64,000 bases of DNA from Mycobacterium marseillense (GTDB lineage: Bacteria > Actinomycetota > Actinomycetes > Mycobacteriales > Mycobacteriaceae). A model generated the notes under the pieces. The model ran no database searches, was not told where the DNA came from, and saw nothing but the letters and a program-made list of their open reading frames with translations. A program made the position numbers and the translations under genes. Location of the stretch: the NCBI RefSeq assembly GCF_010731675.1, contig NZ_AP022584.1:248001-312000 (forward strand). Reading direction: 5' to 3'. This document shows positions 1-10,463 of the stretch, piece after piece. Within the stretch, counting starts at the first letter, position 1. Each line of letters begins with the position of its first letter.

Positions 1-167
1 TCGCGCCGGCGGGTCCGAACATGGCCCAGGCCGACGTGGCCATCACGAGCCCCAAGTTCGCCGGCCCGGTCACCAAGCACCTCGCGTTCGTCAACCAGGG
101 TGGGAACTGGGTTCTGCAGCACGACGCGGCGATCGCTCTGATACAGGCCGCGACCGCCACCAACTGA
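1..167 (+). CDS. MTB12/CFP-2 family low-molecular-weight antigen, C-terminal part
   Basis: Only the last 54 codons are inside the window; the reading frame is open from base 3 and ends in TGA at 165-167. The tail reads ...TSPKFAGPVTKHLAFVNQGG followed by NWVLQHDAAIALIQAA, closely parallel to the C-terminus of the next complete gene ([20 protein letters not shown], then [15 protein letters not shown]). It is therefore a tandem paralogue of that gene. Family knowledge: MTB12 (Rv2376c) is a small secreted T-cell antigen of unknown biochemical role with a compact NTF2-like fold. The signal peptide and mature N-terminus lie outside the window and cannot be judged. Confidence 0.85.
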   Translation, partial: APAGPNMAQADVAITSPKFAGPVTKHLAFVNQGGNWVLQHDAAIALIQAATATN

Positions 168-243
168 GCACCGCGCGGGTGCCTACCGCGCAAACCCGAT
201 GCCAGTCTGGCGGATTCGCCAGATGTTCCGATGCTCGAGGACA

Positions 244-275
244 CCCCATGCGCCGCCTTCGGGAGGCGCATGGGG
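244..275 (+). terminator. Strong GC hairpin between the two MTB12 paralogues
   Basis: CCCCATGCGCCGCC pairs with GGAGGCGCATGGGG across a TTCG loop: 14 bp with one mismatch. It lies about 77 bases after the stop of the upstream gene and is followed only by a short TTT, so it is an actinobacterial-type hairpin terminator without a long U-tract. The next gene starts at 451, which suggests the paralogues are separately transcribed. Confidence 0.65.
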
Positions 276-450
276 TTTGGCACTTCACGGCCACCGCCGG
301 ACGCTCCCGCACAGCAGGCGCACAGGTTGCTCATGTTGCTTGCACAACGGGTGGCCGTAACGTATCGGTGCCGAGACACGAAATAAAAGGCGCAACGGGC
401 ACGCTGACACCACCCGAGCGTCGACATTCGTGCCCACCGAAGGGGGAACC

Positions 451-969
451 ATGAAAACCGTTAAAACGCTTGCCACCAGCGTGGCAGCCCTGGCGATCGT
501 CGGCGGCGCGGCCGCCGGCCTGGCCTCGATGTCGGAGCCCAGCACTGCGGTCGGGGTGCAGCTCGCCACGATCGGCGCGCCCCTTCCGCAGGATCCGGCG
601 CCGGTGCTGCCGGTCGCGGGCGCCAGCGTCCCGACTCCCGATCAGCTGACCGGCCTGCTCAACAGCCTGGCCGACCCGAGCGTGTCGTTCAGCAACAAGA
701 GCAACCTGGTGCAAGGCGGCATCAGCGGCATCGAGGCCCACGTCGCCGACAAGAAGCTGCAGAAGGCCGCGAAAAACGGTGACCTGCCGCTGTCGTTCGA
801 CGTGACGAACATCCAACCCACCGCCGCCGGTTCGGCGACCGCCGACGTGTCGGTCTCCGGTCCGAAGCTGACGTCCCCGGTCACCCAGAACGTCACCTTC
901 GTCAACCAGGGCGGCTGGGTGCTGTCGCGGTCCTCGGCGATGGAGTTGCTGCAGGCCGCCGGTCAGTGA
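451..969 (+). CDS. MTB12/CFP-2 family secreted antigen
   Basis: A 172-residue protein beginning [19 protein letters not shown], with a typical Sec signal peptide (Lys-rich start, hydrophobic Ala/Val core, cleavage around residues 25-30). A Pro-rich stretch near residues 50-70 leads into the conserved domain ([17 protein letters not shown]). The purine-rich AAGGGGGAACC directly before the ATG supports this start. The length is close to the 168 residues of M. tuberculosis Rv2376c, and the neighbouring genes match that locus. Probably exported and immunogenic; no enzymatic motif is visible. Its last 7 bases overlap the convergent sigma-factor gene. Confidence 0.88.
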   Translation: MKTVKTLATSVAALAIVGGAAAGLASMSEPSTAVGVQLATIGAPLPQDPAPVLPVAGASVPTPDQLTGLLNSLADPSVSFSNKSNLVQGGISGIEAHVADKKLQKAAKNGDLPLSFDVTNIQPTAAGSATADVSVSGPKLTSPVTQNVTFVNQGGWVLSRSSAMELLQAAGQ

Positions 970-1895
970 TCGGCACCGGACGCACCCAGACCTAATTTCG
1001 CGATGCGTGCCGGATCCGCCAGCACATCGATCGCCCGGATCCGGCCGCCGCGCACCACGAATCCCATGACGGTCGCCGCGCGTCCCGCGACGAGGATGAC
1101 GGCGCCTGCGGCGCCGTTGACGGTCGCCGCGCGCACCTCGCGGTCGGGCCCCGCGTAGCCGCGGGCCAGCCTGGCCACCGAGGCCGCACCGTCTGCCCGG
1201 AACGCCGCCGCGGCCGGGCCGAAGTCACCCCGCAGCACCACCTCGGGATGCAGTACCGACACCAGGCGCTCGAAGTCACCGCTGCGTCCGGCCGCAAAGA
1301 AGGCGTCGACTACCTCGCGCTGGGCGGCGAGGTCGCCGTCGGGAACCGGATCGGCCCGCTCGATCCGTCGGCGCGCCCGGCTGGCCAGCTTGCGGGCCGA
1401 CTCCGGCGTCCGGTCGACGATGGTGGCGATCTGATCGAACGGCACGCTGAAGACGTCGTGCAGCACGAAGGCCAATCGCTCCGCCGGCGACAGCGTGTCC
1501 AGCACCACGAACAGCGCCAGCCCCACCGCGTCGGCCAGCATCGCGCGGTGTTCGGGATCGAATTCGTCGTCGGCTTCCACGATCGGGTCGGGCAGGCGGG
1601 CGGTCAGTTCCTCGCCGGCGTGAGTTCGGCGCTCCCGCAACATGTTCAGGCAGATGCGGGCGACCACGGTGGTCAGCCACGCGTCAGGGTTGACGATGGT
1701 TTCCGCGGAGCCGGCGCTCAACCGCAGCCAGGCCTCCTGCACGGCGTCCTGAGCGTCGTCGACCGAGCCCAGCATGCGATAGGCCAGGGCGCCCAGCCGT
1801 GGCCGCGCCGCCTCGAAGCGCGCCGTCAAGGCCGTCAGTGACGGCGCTGACGCATCCGGCGTTGTCACGGCCGGCCGGGCTCCGGCAGGGCGCAC
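963..1895 (-). CDS. ECF41-type RNA polymerase sigma factor with SnoaL-like C-terminal domain
   Basis: A 310-residue protein from a GTG start. Sigma region 2 is seen near residues 30-60 ([20 protein letters not shown]) and region 4 near 135-180 ([20 protein letters not shown], then [14 protein letters not shown]). After region 4 comes about 130 residues of SnoaL/NTF2-like domain ([20 protein letters not shown]), containing NGAAG, which matches the NGxPG-type motif of ECF41 factors; the linker carries LPDPI. In this family the C-terminal extension tunes activity in place of an anti-sigma factor. The gene overlaps the end of the upstream carboxymuconolactone decarboxylase-like gene by 31 bases, indicating co-transcription and coupling. 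Its tail overlaps the convergent MTB12 gene. Confidence 0.88.
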   Translation of the reverse strand: MRPAGARPAVTTPDASAPSLTALTARFEAARPRLGALAYRMLGSVDDAQDAVQEAWLRLSAGSAETIVNPDAWLTTVVARICLNMLRERRTHAGEELTARLPDPIVEADDEFDPEHRAMLADAVGLALFVVLDTLSPAERLAFVLHDVFSVPFDQIATIVDRTPESARKLASRARRRIERADPVPDGDLAAQREVVDAFFAAGRSGDFERLVSVLHPEVVLRGDFGPAAAAFRADGAASVARLARGYAGPDREVRAATVNGAAGAVILVAGRAATVMGFVVRGGRIRAIDVLADPARIAKLGLGASGADH

Positions 1896-2461
1896 ACCCG
1901 GTCGCCGGAAAAGCCCGACGACCCGATGCCCAGGGCGATGTTGAAGCGGGCCCGCAAGTTGCCCAACGTGATGACGTGGGTCAGGCCGACGAGCTGGGCG
2001 GTGTCGAAGTGCGCGCGCAGGGCGTCGAACAGGTCATCGGTCACCTCGACGGGGGTGCGGCTGAGCGCGGTCGCGTAGTCGAGGATCAGTTTGTCGACGC
2101 CGGAAAAGCACGGTGCGTCACGATAATTGGCCATCCCCAGCAGTTCGTCGTCGGTGATGCCCCACTGCCGGGCGATCTGGGAGCCGAGGTCGATGCAGTA
2201 TTCGCAGCGCACCGTCGTCGCCGACTTCAGCTCCGCGAGCGCGCGGTGGCGCGGGCTCAGGACGTCCAACTTCGATTCGGCCTGCTCCAACTTGCCGTAG
2301 GCGTTGAGCAGCCTCGGGATGTGGGCATACATCCGCAGCGGTTCCAGCATTCCCGCGGTTTCCAGCCCGGTCATCCGCGCGAGCTTGCGCCGGGTGAAGA
2401 AGAAGGCGATCTTGGCGCCCAGGCCGGCGTCGCGGTCGGAGACTCCCGGTAGCCGTGGCAT
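1865..2461 (-). CDS. Carboxymuconolactone decarboxylase/AhpD-like protein, ECF41 partner
   Basis: A 198-residue protein starting MPRLPGVSDRDAGLGAK from an ATG preceded by AGGAGG six bases upstream. The central segment (ALAELKSATTVRCEYCIDLG) has the CxxC redox pair and surrounding helix of the AhpD/CMD superfamily, so a thiol-based peroxidase or reductase-like role is likely, but the substrate is unknown. It is the first gene of a two-gene unit with the downstream sigma factor. ECF41 sigma factors are commonly encoded beside CMD-type, oxidoreductase or epimerase genes, which the sigma factor usually activates. A matching candidate promoter lies about 50-75 bases upstream. Confidence 0.85.
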   Translation of the reverse strand: MPRLPGVSDRDAGLGAKIAFFFTRRKLARMTGLETAGMLEPLRMYAHIPRLLNAYGKLEQAESKLDVLSPRHRALAELKSATTVRCEYCIDLGSQIARQWGITDDELLGMANYRDAPCFSGVDKLILDYATALSRTPVEVTDDLFDALRAHFDTAQLVGLTHVITLGNLRARFNIALGIGSSGFSGDRVCALPEPGRP

Positions 2462-2511
2462 GGCGATCCTCCTGGCAAGTTGTGGTCGTGAACCAACGTC
2501 CTCACTAGGTC

Positions 2512-2538
2512 GACACGCGGGAACGCCCGAACGTGACC
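2512..2538 (-). promoter_or_regulatory. Candidate ECF41-dependent promoter
   Basis: Read on the minus strand, GGTCACG (2538-2532) is followed by a 16-base spacer and TGTC (2515-2512). The recalled ECF41 consensus is TGTCACA-N16-CGTC, so 5 of 7 and 3 of 4 positions match with the exact spacer. The downstream leader to the ATG at 2461 is of sensible length. This would make the CMD-sigma unit autoregulated. It is an inference from a short motif. Confidence 0.45.
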
Positions 2539-2545
2539 ACTCAAC

Positions 2546-2860
2546 TCACCCGGGCTGTCCCAACGGCATATCCATGTCGAACACGCGGGCGTGCAGAACG
2601 GTGCGGTTCCGCAGCGCGGCGCGCACCGCCCGGTGCAGGCCGTCCTCGAGATAGGTGATGCCCTTCCACCGCACCGCGTGGGGGAACAGGTCACCGTAGA
2701 AGGTGGAGTCCTCCGAGAGCAGGCGGTCCAGCGCGAGGACCGTTGTGGTGGTGACCAATTCGTCGAGCCGGATCTGTTGGGGCGGTATCTGGGACCAATC
2801 CCGATAGGACAGGTTGTGCTCGGGGTACGGCTTGCCGTCGCGCACGCCCTTGAAAATCAT
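2546..2860 (-). CDS. Conserved mycobacterial protein, Rv2375-like
   Basis: A 104-residue protein beginning MIFKGVRDGKPYPEHNLSYR from an ATG whose complement is at 2858-2860. A longer upstream frame exists but runs into the hrcA region, and the 104-105 residue length agrees with the protein remembered at this place in M. tuberculosis. Conserved-looking segments are DWSQIPPQQIRLDELVTTTT and FPHAVRWKGITYLEDGLHRA. I do not recognise a fold with certainty; some annotations of similar proteins call them VapB-family antitoxins, but no toxin gene lies next to it. It is divergent from hrcA and ends 84 bases upstream of the CMD-sigma unit. Confidence 0.75.
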   Translation of the reverse strand: MIFKGVRDGKPYPEHNLSYRDWSQIPPQQIRLDELVTTTTVLALDRLLSEDSTFYGDLFPHAVRWKGITYLEDGLHRAVRAALRNRTVLHARVFDMDMPLGQPG

Positions 2861-2938
2861 CGGCCGATCACTTCCGACGCGTTGCCCTGTCCCGACCGGT
2901 CCATGGTGGACAAGGCTAGTCGGACACCGCGCCTCCCG

Positions 2939-2999
2939 GCGAGCAGACGCAAAAGCACCCCGACACGCCGGCGAACAGGGAGCTTTTGCGTCTGCTCGC
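2939..2999. repeat. Perfect 18-bp inverted repeat upstream of hrcA
   Basis: GCGAGCAGACGCAAAAGC at 2939-2956 is the exact reverse complement of 2982-2999, with a 25-base loop. It lies between divergent genes, about 80 bases before the hrcA start. It does not match the CIRCE operator (TTAGCACTC-N9-GAGTGCTAA). It could be a dispersed mycobacterial palindromic element, an operator, or a hairpin in a leader transcript. Confidence 0.8.
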
Positions 3000-3071
3000 G
3001 CTGCACCAGTGAGGTGGAGGGCGCGCGAGACCGTAAAATGAACCGGGTCAAGGCGGTATCGGAGGAGGTGA

Positions 3072-4109
<1,038 letters not shown>

Positions 4110-4166
4110 ACGCGCACCCGCTGTGTGGGTAGGCGCGGAGAAAGACCAGGTATAGGAGAGTCAGGC

Positions 4167-5315
4167 GTGGCACGCGATTATTACGGGCTGCTCGGCGTGA
4201 GCAGAAACGCCGGTGACGCGGAGATCAAGCGCGCGTACCGCAAGTTGGCGCGCGAACTGCACCCCGACGTGAACCCCGATGAGGCCGCGCAGGCGAAGTT
4301 CAAGGAGATCAGCGTCGCCTACGAGGTGCTGAGCGACCCCGAGAAGCGGCGGATCGTCGACCTGGGCGGCGATCCGTTGGAGAACGCGGCCGCGGCCGGC
4401 GGCGGTTTCGGCGGCGGTTTCGGTGGCCTGGGCGACGTGTTCGAGGCCTTTTTCGGTGGCGGCTTCAGCGGCGGCGCGAGCTCGCGCGGTCCCATCGGGC
4501 GGGTGCGGCCGGGCTCGGATTCGCTGCTGCGGATGCGGCTCGACCTCGAAGAGTGCGCGACCGGCGTCACCAAACAGGTCACCGTCGACACCGCGGTGTT
4601 GTGTGACCGCTGCCAGGGCAAGGGCACCAACGGCGACTCGGCGCCGGTGCCGTGCGACACGTGCGGTGGCCGCGGCGAGGTCCAGACCGTGCAGCGCTCC
4701 CTGCTGGGCCAGGTGATGACGTCGCGGCCGTGTCCGACCTGCCGCGGCGTCGGTGTCGTCATCCCCGATCCCTGCCACCAGTGCATGGGCGACGGCCGGG
4801 TGCGGGCCCGCCGCGAGATCAGCGTCAAGATCCCCGCCGGTGTCGGCGACGGCATGCGCGTGCGGCTGGCCGCCCAGGGCGAGGTGGGGCCCGGCGGCGG
4901 GCCGGCCGGCGACCTGTACGTCGAGGTGCATGAACAACCCCACGACGTCTTCGTCCGCGAAGGCGACGACTTGCACTGCACCGTGTCGGTGCCGATGGTC
5001 GACGCGGCGCTGGGCGCCACGGTCACCGTCGACGCCATCCTGGACGGCGTCAGCGAAATCACCATTCCGCCGGGCACGCAACCGGCCTCGGTCATCACGC
5101 TGCGCGGCCACGGCATGCCGCACCTGCGGTCCGGCACCCGCGGCGACCTGCATGTCCACGTCGAGGTCGTGGTGCCCGCCCGCCTGGACAGCCGCGACAG
5201 CGAACTGCTGCGCGAACTGAAGGCGCGCCGCAGCCGCGACGTCCCCGAGGTGCGCTCGACCCACGCCGGCGGGGGACTGTTCAGCCGGCTCCGCGAGACG
5301 TTCACCGGGCGCTAG
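4167..5315 (+). CDS. dnaJ2: Chaperone protein DnaJ2
   Basis: A 382-residue type I Hsp40. The J domain occupies residues 1-70 with the HPD motif ([10 protein letters not shown]) that stimulates DnaK ATPase. It is followed by a Gly/Phe-rich linker ([20 protein letters not shown]), a zinc centre of four CxxCxGxG-type repeats ([32 protein letters not shown]) and the C-terminal substrate-binding domains. The GTG at 4167 ([20 protein letters not shown]) is chosen because AGGAGAG precedes it and it begins exactly at the J domain; the frame is open further upstream. It follows hrcA and probably shares its stress-controlled transcription. Confidence 0.97.
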   Translation: MARDYYGLLGVSRNAGDAEIKRAYRKLARELHPDVNPDEAAQAKFKEISVAYEVLSDPEKRRIVDLGGDPLENAAAAGGGFGGGFGGLGDVFEAFFGGGFSGGASSRGPIGRVRPGSDSLLRMRLDLEECATGVTKQVTVDTAVLCDRCQGKGTNGDSAPVPCDTCGGRGEVQTVQRSLLGQVMTSRPCPTCRGVGVVIPDPCHQCMGDGRVRARREISVKIPAGVGDGMRVRLAAQGEVGPGGGPAGDLYVEVHEQPHDVFVREGDDLHCTVSVPMVDAALGATVTVDAILDGVSEITIPPGTQPASVITLRGHGMPHLRSGTRGDLHVHVEVVVPARLDSRDSELLRELKARRSRDVPEVRSTHAGGGLFSRLRETFTGR

Positions 5316-5328
5316 CGCAGGCGCGCCG

Positions 5329-6090
5329 ATGGTCGCGACCCTCTTTTACACCGACGACCTGCCCGAGACCGGCGCGCTGGCCGTCCTGGCCGGTGACGAA
5401 GGCTTCCACGCCGCCAGCGTGCGGCGGATCCGCCCCGGTGAGCAGCTGGTGCTCGGCGACGGCGCCGGGGGCCTGGCGCACTGCGAGGTGGAGCACGCCG
5501 GGCGCGACGGCCTGAGCGCGCGGGTGCTCAAGCGCTGGAGCGTCGAGCCCGGATCTCCGCCGGTGACGGTGGTGCAGGCCCTGCCGAAGTCGGAGCGTTC
5601 CGAGCTGGCGATCGAGCTGGCCACCGAGGCCGGTGCCGACGGGTTTTTGGCCTGGCAGGCCGCCCGTTGCGTGGCCAACTGGCACGGCCCGCGGGTCGAC
5701 AAGGGGTTGCGCCGCTGGCGTGCGGTCGCCCGGTCGGCGGCCCGCCAATCCCGCCGCGCGCACATCCCGCCGGTCGACGGGGTGGTGTCCACCGCGGCGC
5801 TGACGTCGCGGATCCGCGACGAGGTGGCCGGCGGCGCGACGGTGCTGGCCTTGCACGAGTCGGCCACCGATCGGCTCGCCGACATCGACCTCGCGCGGGC
5901 GACGTCGGTGTTCCTGGTCGTCGGCCCCGAAGGCGGGATCGCCGACGACGAGATGGCGGCGTTGTCCGACGCGGGCGCCGCGGCGGTGCGGCTGGGGCCG
6001 CAGGTGCTGCGGACGTCGACCGCCGCGGCGGTCGCGCTCGGCGCGCTCGGGGTGCTGACGCCGCGCTGGGACCACCCGTCGGGCCTGTGA
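5329..6090 (+). CDS. rsmE: 16S rRNA (uracil-1498-N3)-methyltransferase RsmE
   Basis: A 253-residue SPOUT-family methyltransferase that uses S-adenosylmethionine to methylate U1498 of 16S rRNA in the assembled small subunit. A PUA-like RNA-binding N-terminal part ([20 protein letters not shown]) precedes the trefoil-knot domain with [20 protein letters not shown] and [19 protein letters not shown], which form the SAM pocket. The ATG lies 13 bases after dnaJ2, so the gene belongs to the same transcription unit. Confidence 0.95.
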   Translation: MVATLFYTDDLPETGALAVLAGDEGFHAASVRRIRPGEQLVLGDGAGGLAHCEVEHAGRDGLSARVLKRWSVEPGSPPVTVVQALPKSERSELAIELATEAGADGFLAWQAARCVANWHGPRVDKGLRRWRAVARSAARQSRRAHIPPVDGVVSTAALTSRIRDEVAGGATVLALHESATDRLADIDLARATSVFLVVGPEGGIADDEMAALSDAGAAAVRLGPQVLRTSTAAAVALGALGVLTPRWDHPSGL

Positions 6091-6236
6091 GCGCCGCCGG
6101 TCTTCGTTCTGTTGCGCCGCTGAAGACTCGTCGCGCGCCGCACATTGGGGTCAGCGTCGACCCGGCGGTAGGATAAAAGCGCTAGAAAACGCCGGGATCG
6201 GCGAGCACTTCACACAAGGCAGGCATCGAAAACCAC

Positions 6237-7294
6237 GTGACGCCCCGCGAGACCAGCGCTGCTGACGCAGCCGGAGCCCTCCAGGCCGACGCTCAAGTTC
6301 GCAGCAGCATCAACGTTCCGCCCGATACCGTCATGGGCCTGCTGGGTTCGGCAGACGAGAACCTGCGCTCCCTGGAACGCACCCTGGACGCCGATCTGCA
6401 CGTGCGCGGCAACACCCTGACCATTCCGGTGAGCCCGCCGACGTCGCCCTCGCCGAACGCGTGATCTCCGAACTGATCGCGATCGTCGCCAGTGGGCAGC
6501 CGTTGACCCCGGAAGTGGTCCGGCACAGCGTCGCCATGCTGGCCGGCACCGACAACGAGTCACCGGCCGAGGTGCTGACGCTGGACATCCTGTCGCGGCG
6601 CGGCAAGACGATCCGGCCCAAGACGCTCAACCAGAAGCGCTACGTCGACGCCATCGACGCCAACACCATCGTCTTCGGGGTCGGCCCGGCCGGCACCGGC
6701 AAGACGTACCTGGCAATGGCCAAGGCGGTCAACGCTTTACAGACCAAGCAGGTCAGCCGCATCATCCTGACCCGTCCGGCCGTGGAAGCCGGTGAGCGCC
6801 TTGGCTTCCTGCCGGGCACGCTCAGCGAGAAGATCGACCCGTATCTGCGGCCGCTGTACGACGCGCTCTACGACATGATGGACGCCGAGCTGATCCCCAA
6901 GCTGATGTCGGCGGGCGTCATCGAGGTGGCGCCGCTGGCGTATATGCGGGGTAGAACGCTTAACTCTGCCTTCATCGTGTTGGACGAGGCGCAGAACACC
7001 ACCGCCGAGCAGATGAAGATGTTCCTGACCCGGCTCGGCTTCGGCTCCAAGATCGTCGTCACCGGCGACATCACCCAGGTCGACCTGCCGGGCGGCGCCA
7101 GGTCGGGCCTGCGCTCGGCGATCGAGATCCTCGACAGCGTCGAGGACATCCACGTGGCGGAACTGACCAGCGTGGACGTCGTGCGCCACCGGCTGGTCTC
7201 GGAAATCGTCGACGCCTATGCCAAGTTCGAAGAGCCCGACCTGACGATGAACCGGGCTGCGCGGCGGGCGTCGGGCTCGCGTGGTCGCCGATGA
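6237..7294 (+). pseudogene. phoH: PhoH family ATPase, split by an apparent one-base deletion
   Basis: The sequence encodes a PhoH1-type protein in two frames. From GTG 6237 the first frame gives MTPRETSAADAAGALQADAQ up to VRGNTLTI and then runs into nonsense, stopping at 6464. Shifting frame by one base near 6423-6425 restores the expected SGEPADVALAERVISELIAI and the rest of the family sequence to 7294. One missing base explains this exactly. The second part holds Walker [12 protein letters not shown], Walker B FIVLDEAQN and the RNA-helicase-like TGD motif (VVVTGDITQVDLPGG region). GTG at 6461 overlaps the first stop (GTGA), so the downstream 277 residues, which hold the ATPase core, could still be translated by coupling. 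Either a real mutation or a sequencing error. ybeY follows, as usual. Confidence 0.85.
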
Positions 7295-7314
7295 TGGTGC
7301 GGTGAGCGGGTCCC

Positions 7315-7848
7315 ATGAGCATTGAGGTATCCAACGAGTCGGGCATCGACGTCTCCGAGGCCGAGTTGATCAGCGTCGCGCGGCATGTCATCGCCAAGAT
7401 GGACGTCAATCCGGCGGCCGAGCTGTCGATGGTGCTGCTGGACACCGCGGCGATGGCCGACCTGCACATGCGCTGGATGGACCTGCCCGGGCCCACCGAC
7501 GTGATGAGCTTCCCGATGGACGAACTCGAACCGGGCGGGCGCCCGGACGCCCCCGAGCCGGGGCCCTCGATGCTGGGCGACATCGTGCTATGCCCGGAAT
7601 TCGCCGCCAGCCAGGCCGCCGCGGCGGGACACAGCCTGGGGCACGAGCTGGCGCTGCTGACCATCCACGGTGTGCTGCACCTCATCGGCTATGACCACGG
7701 CGAGCCGGACGAGGAAAAGGAGATGTTCGCTCTGCAGGACCGGCTGCTCGAGGAGTGGGTCGCCGATCAGGTCGAGGCCTACCGCCAGGACCGCCAGGAA
7801 GAGCGCGACCGCCGATTGCTGGACAAGTCAAGGTATTTCGACAATTGA
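7315..7848 (+). CDS. ybeY: Endoribonuclease YbeY (rRNA maturation factor)
   Basis: A 177-residue UPF0054 metallo-endoribonuclease. The three-histidine zinc site is in [20 protein letters not shown] (HxxxxxxxxHxxxxxH pattern), with the family-typical DVMSFPMDE segment (residues 62-70). It acts in 16S rRNA 3' maturation and ribosome quality control. It lies 20 bases after phoH, the standard phoH-ybeY arrangement, and its TGA overlaps the TTG proposed as start of the next gene. Confidence 0.95.
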   Translation: MSIEVSNESGIDVSEAELISVARHVIAKMDVNPAAELSMVLLDTAAMADLHMRWMDLPGPTDVMSFPMDELEPGGRPDAPEPGPSMLGDIVLCPEFAASQAAAAGHSLGHELALLTIHGVLHLIGYDHGEPDEEKEMFALQDRLLEEWVADQVEAYRQDRQEERDRRLLDKSRYFDN

Positions 7849-9113
7849 GCCGACTTTGGATTTTGGTGGCCGCAGCCATCGCGTTCGCGCCGATCTCGAT
7901 GATCGTCGCCACCGACACGGTGGCGCAGGCGGCTCCCTGCGCCGGCGCGGGCTCGAACCCCGTGTCCTGCCAGCACTGCATGTTCTACGTGAACGCCTAT
8001 CACACGGCGAACGTGTGCAACGAGGACAGGCGCGGTGTCCAGGGGCCACCGAGCAACGCGCCGACACCGGTTCCGCAAGTGCCCATCCCGGTGTACGAGC
8101 CGCCCCCACCCCCGCCCCCGGTGCAGCAACCGGTGGTCCTTCCGCCGCCCAATGCGGGGCAAAACACGGTCCCGGTGCTCGAGATCAACCCGCCGGGGCC
8201 CGATGCGCCGCGGAACGCCCCGGTGGTCGCGCCGCCCAGAGGGCTGGAGGCGCCCTCGGTGGCGATCGCGTCGGCGAAGGCCGCGCCGGTAACCCGCGCC
8301 GACCCCGCCAACCCGCCGAAGCCGCCGACCGAGGTGGACTTCAACCAGCAGGTGCAAAACGTGGTGAACTCGCACCGGCAAAACGTCGACATCCTCAAGA
8401 TCGACGAGCACCGGTTCGTCCGGCCGCGCCACTGGGACTACGTCGACTACGACGACGCCTACCGCCGCCCGACCCTCTACAACCCGCTCAACCAGCCGAT
8501 GACGTTCCGCTACTTCTACAACGGCGCGTACCAGCAGCTGTACCTGCCGCGCGGAGCCCGGATGGTGCTCGACGCCGCGACGGTCGGTGTCGTGCCCTTC
8601 ACCGCGGTCGGCGACAGCTATGTGGCCGCAGGCAGCTTCTACGGCGGGGGCTCGATGCCGCTCAACGGGTACAACGGGCCGCCGCCACCGGACTACAAAC
8701 CGCCGGCGCCCTCGAAGCTGTACGAGAACGTCGTCGTGTCCGTTCCCGCCAAGGGCGAGACCGTGGAAGTCGGCCACGTGGCGGTGGTGGGTCACGATGG
8801 TAGCCAACCCCCGGGCAGCCAGGACACGTTCCTGCTCGACGACTCCACCCTGGCCTGGGGACAGATCGACAATTCCAGCAGCGCCCCCGCCCAGATCCGG
8901 GTGATCAAAACCCAGCCGACGCCGGGCGTGGGCCTCACCGACGACGGCGGCTTCTTGGTGCTGCTCGCCGTTCACCACCAGGAGCCCGGTCAACCCCACC
9001 AATCCGCGTGGACCATGGCGCTGCGCTTCGGTGGGTTCGCGGTGGTGGTGGGCCTGGTCGCCTGGCTGCTCAATCGCCGGAACCGCAGCGAGGACGACGC
9101 CGCTGAGTCCTAG
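7845..9113 (+). CDS. Unknown secreted, proline-rich protein with C-terminal membrane anchor
   Basis: About 422 residues. The frame is open further upstream inside ybeY, but TTG at 7845 (overlapping the ybeY stop as TTGA) starts directly at a signal-peptide-like segment, [23 protein letters not shown] 7866 is an alternative. The mature part begins with a four-cysteine cluster ([14 protein letters not shown], then C), followed by a Pro-rich region with a run of prolines near residue 90, then a folded segment rich in Tyr/Asp ([13 protein letters not shown]). It ends with one transmembrane helix ([20 protein letters not shown]) and an acidic tail. I do not recognise a family. The likely location is outside the membrane, anchored at the C-terminus. 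In M. tuberculosis as I recall it, ybeY is followed directly by the CBS-domain gene, so this is an insertion into a conserved operon. Confidence 0.75.
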   Translation: MSRLWILVAAAIAFAPISMIVATDTVAQAAPCAGAGSNPVSCQHCMFYVNAYHTANVCNEDRRGVQGPPSNAPTPVPQVPIPVYEPPPPPPPVQQPVVLPPPNAGQNTVPVLEINPPGPDAPRNAPVVAPPRGLEAPSVAIASAKAAPVTRADPANPPKPPTEVDFNQQVQNVVNSHRQNVDILKIDEHRFVRPRHWDYVDYDDAYRRPTLYNPLNQPMTFRYFYNGAYQQLYLPRGARMVLDAATVGVVPFTAVGDSYVAAGSFYGGGSMPLNGYNGPPPPDYKPPAPSKLYENVVVSVPAKGETVEVGHVAVVGHDGSQPPGSQDTFLLDDSTLAWGQIDNSSSAPAQIRVIKTQPTPGVGLTDDGGFLVLLAVHHQEPGQPHQSAWTMALRFGGFAVVVGLVAWLLNRRNRSEDDAAES

Positions 9114-9155
9114 CGAAGCCATTGGGGAGTCAGTGACAACGTCCAGGGATGACCG

Positions 9156-10463
9156 TTGACCGGCTGGTCTGAGCTGCTCGGCGCCGTCGCGTTGATCGCG
9201 CTGGGTGGACTTTTCGCCGCGATCGATGCGGCCATCAGCACGGTGTCGCTGGCCCGCGTTCAGGAAATGGTGCGCGACGAGCGGCCCGGCGCGGTGGCGC
9301 TGTCCAAGGTGATGTCGGAACGGCCGCGCTACATCAACCTCGTTGTGCTGCTGCGGATCGCGTGCGAGATCACCGCGACCGTGCTGCTGGTGGTGTTCCT
9401 GTATGACAACTTCGGACTGAAGTGGGGGCTGTTCGGCGCCGCGGCCATCATGGTGGTGACCAGCTTCGTCGTCATGGGAGTCGGCCCACGCACCCTCGGC
9501 CGGCAAAACGCCTATTCCATTGCGTTGACGACGGTGCTTCCGCTGCAAGCGATCTCGTGGTTGTTGATGCCGATCAGCCGGCTGCTGGTGGTGCTGGGTA
9601 ACGCGGTCACCCCGGGGCGCGGGTTGAGGAACGGGCCGTTCGCCTCCGAGATCGAGCTGCGCGAGGTCGTCGACCTGGCCCAGCAGCGCGGCGTGGTCGC
9701 CGCCGAGGAGCGCCGGATGATTCAGTCGGTCTTCGAGCTCGGCGACACCCCGGCCCGCGAGGTCATGGTCCCGCGCACCGAGATGATCTGGATCGAAAGC
9801 GACAAATTCGCCAGCCAGGCGATCAGCCTCGCGGTGCGCAGCGGGCATTCGCGCATCCCGGTCATCGGCGAGAACGTCGACGATATCGTCGGGGTCGTAT
9901 ACTTGAAAGACCTTGTCCAACAGACGTTCTGGTCGGACGGTGGGCGTGCCACGCCGGTGGCGCAGGTGATGCGGCCGGCGGTCTTCGTGCCCGACTCCAA
10001 ACCCCTGGACGCCCTGCTGCGCGAAATGCAGCGCGACCGCAACCACATGGCGCTGCTCGTTGACGAGTACGGCGCGATCGCCGGCCTGGTCAGCATCGAA
10101 GACGTGCTCGAAGAAATCGTCGGCGAGATCGCCGACGAGTACGACCAGGCGGAGACCGCGCCGATAGAAGACCTGGGCGACAAACACTTTCGGGTGTCAG
10201 CGCGGTTGCCGATCGAAGACCTCGGAGAGCTTTACGGGGTGGAGTTCGACGACGACCTCGACGTCGACACCGTGGGTGGCCTGCTCGCCCTGGAATTGGG
10301 CCGGGTTCCGTTGCCGGGCGCCGAGGTGGTCTCCCACGGTTTGCGGCTGCACGCCGAAGGCGGCACGGATCACCGGGGGCGGGTGCGCATCGGCACCGTC
10401 CTGCTCAGCCCCGTCGAATCCGACGGCTCACCCGACGGCGAGGAAATCCCGCAGCATGACTGA
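9156..10463 (+). CDS. CorC/HlyC-family membrane protein with CBS domains (Rv2366c-like)
   Basis: A 435-residue protein. The N-terminal DUF21/CNNM transmembrane domain (residues 1-190: [20 protein letters not shown], then three further helices) is followed by paired CBS domains ([36 protein letters not shown]) and a C-terminal CorC_HlyC domain ([20 protein letters not shown]). CNNM/CorC proteins act in divalent cation, mainly magnesium, efflux or tolerance. The start is a TTG at 9156 giving MTGWSELLG, which agrees with the remembered M. tuberculosis N-terminus MTGYYQLLG. Its end overlaps era by 8 bases, indicating tight coupling. Confidence 0.92.
   Translation: MTGWSELLGAVALIALGGLFAAIDAAISTVSLARVQEMVRDERPGAVALSKVMSERPRYINLVVLLRIACEITATVLLVVFLYDNFGLKWGLFGAAAIMVVTSFVVMGVGPRTLGRQNAYSIALTTVLPLQAISWLLMPISRLLVVLGNAVTPGRGLRNGPFASEIELREVVDLAQQRGVVAAEERRMIQSVFELGDTPAREVMVPRTEMIWIESDKFASQAISLAVRSGHSRIPVIGENVDDIVGVVYLKDLVQQTFWSDGGRATPVAQVMRPAVFVPDSKPLDALLREMQRDRNHMALLVDEYGAIAGLVSIEDVLEEIVGEIADEYDQAETAPIEDLGDKHFRVSARLPIEDLGELYGVEFDDDLDVDTVGGLLALELGRVPLPGAEVVSHGLRLHAEGGTDHRGRVRIGTVLLSPVESDGSPDGEEIPQHD

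Noticed and set aside
2939..2999. CIRCE operator for HrcA
   Set aside because: The arms do not resemble TTAGCACTC/GAGTGCTAA, and the loop is 25 rather than 9 bases.
4161..5264. A 367-codon minus-strand open frame across dnaJ2
   Set aside because: Antisense to the unmistakable DnaJ zinc repeats.
7779..10187. An 802-codon minus-strand open frame
   Set aside because: It is antisense to the well-supported anchored-protein and CorC-like genes, is rich in His, Arg and Gln without any motif, and is a typical shadow frame of GC-rich DNA.
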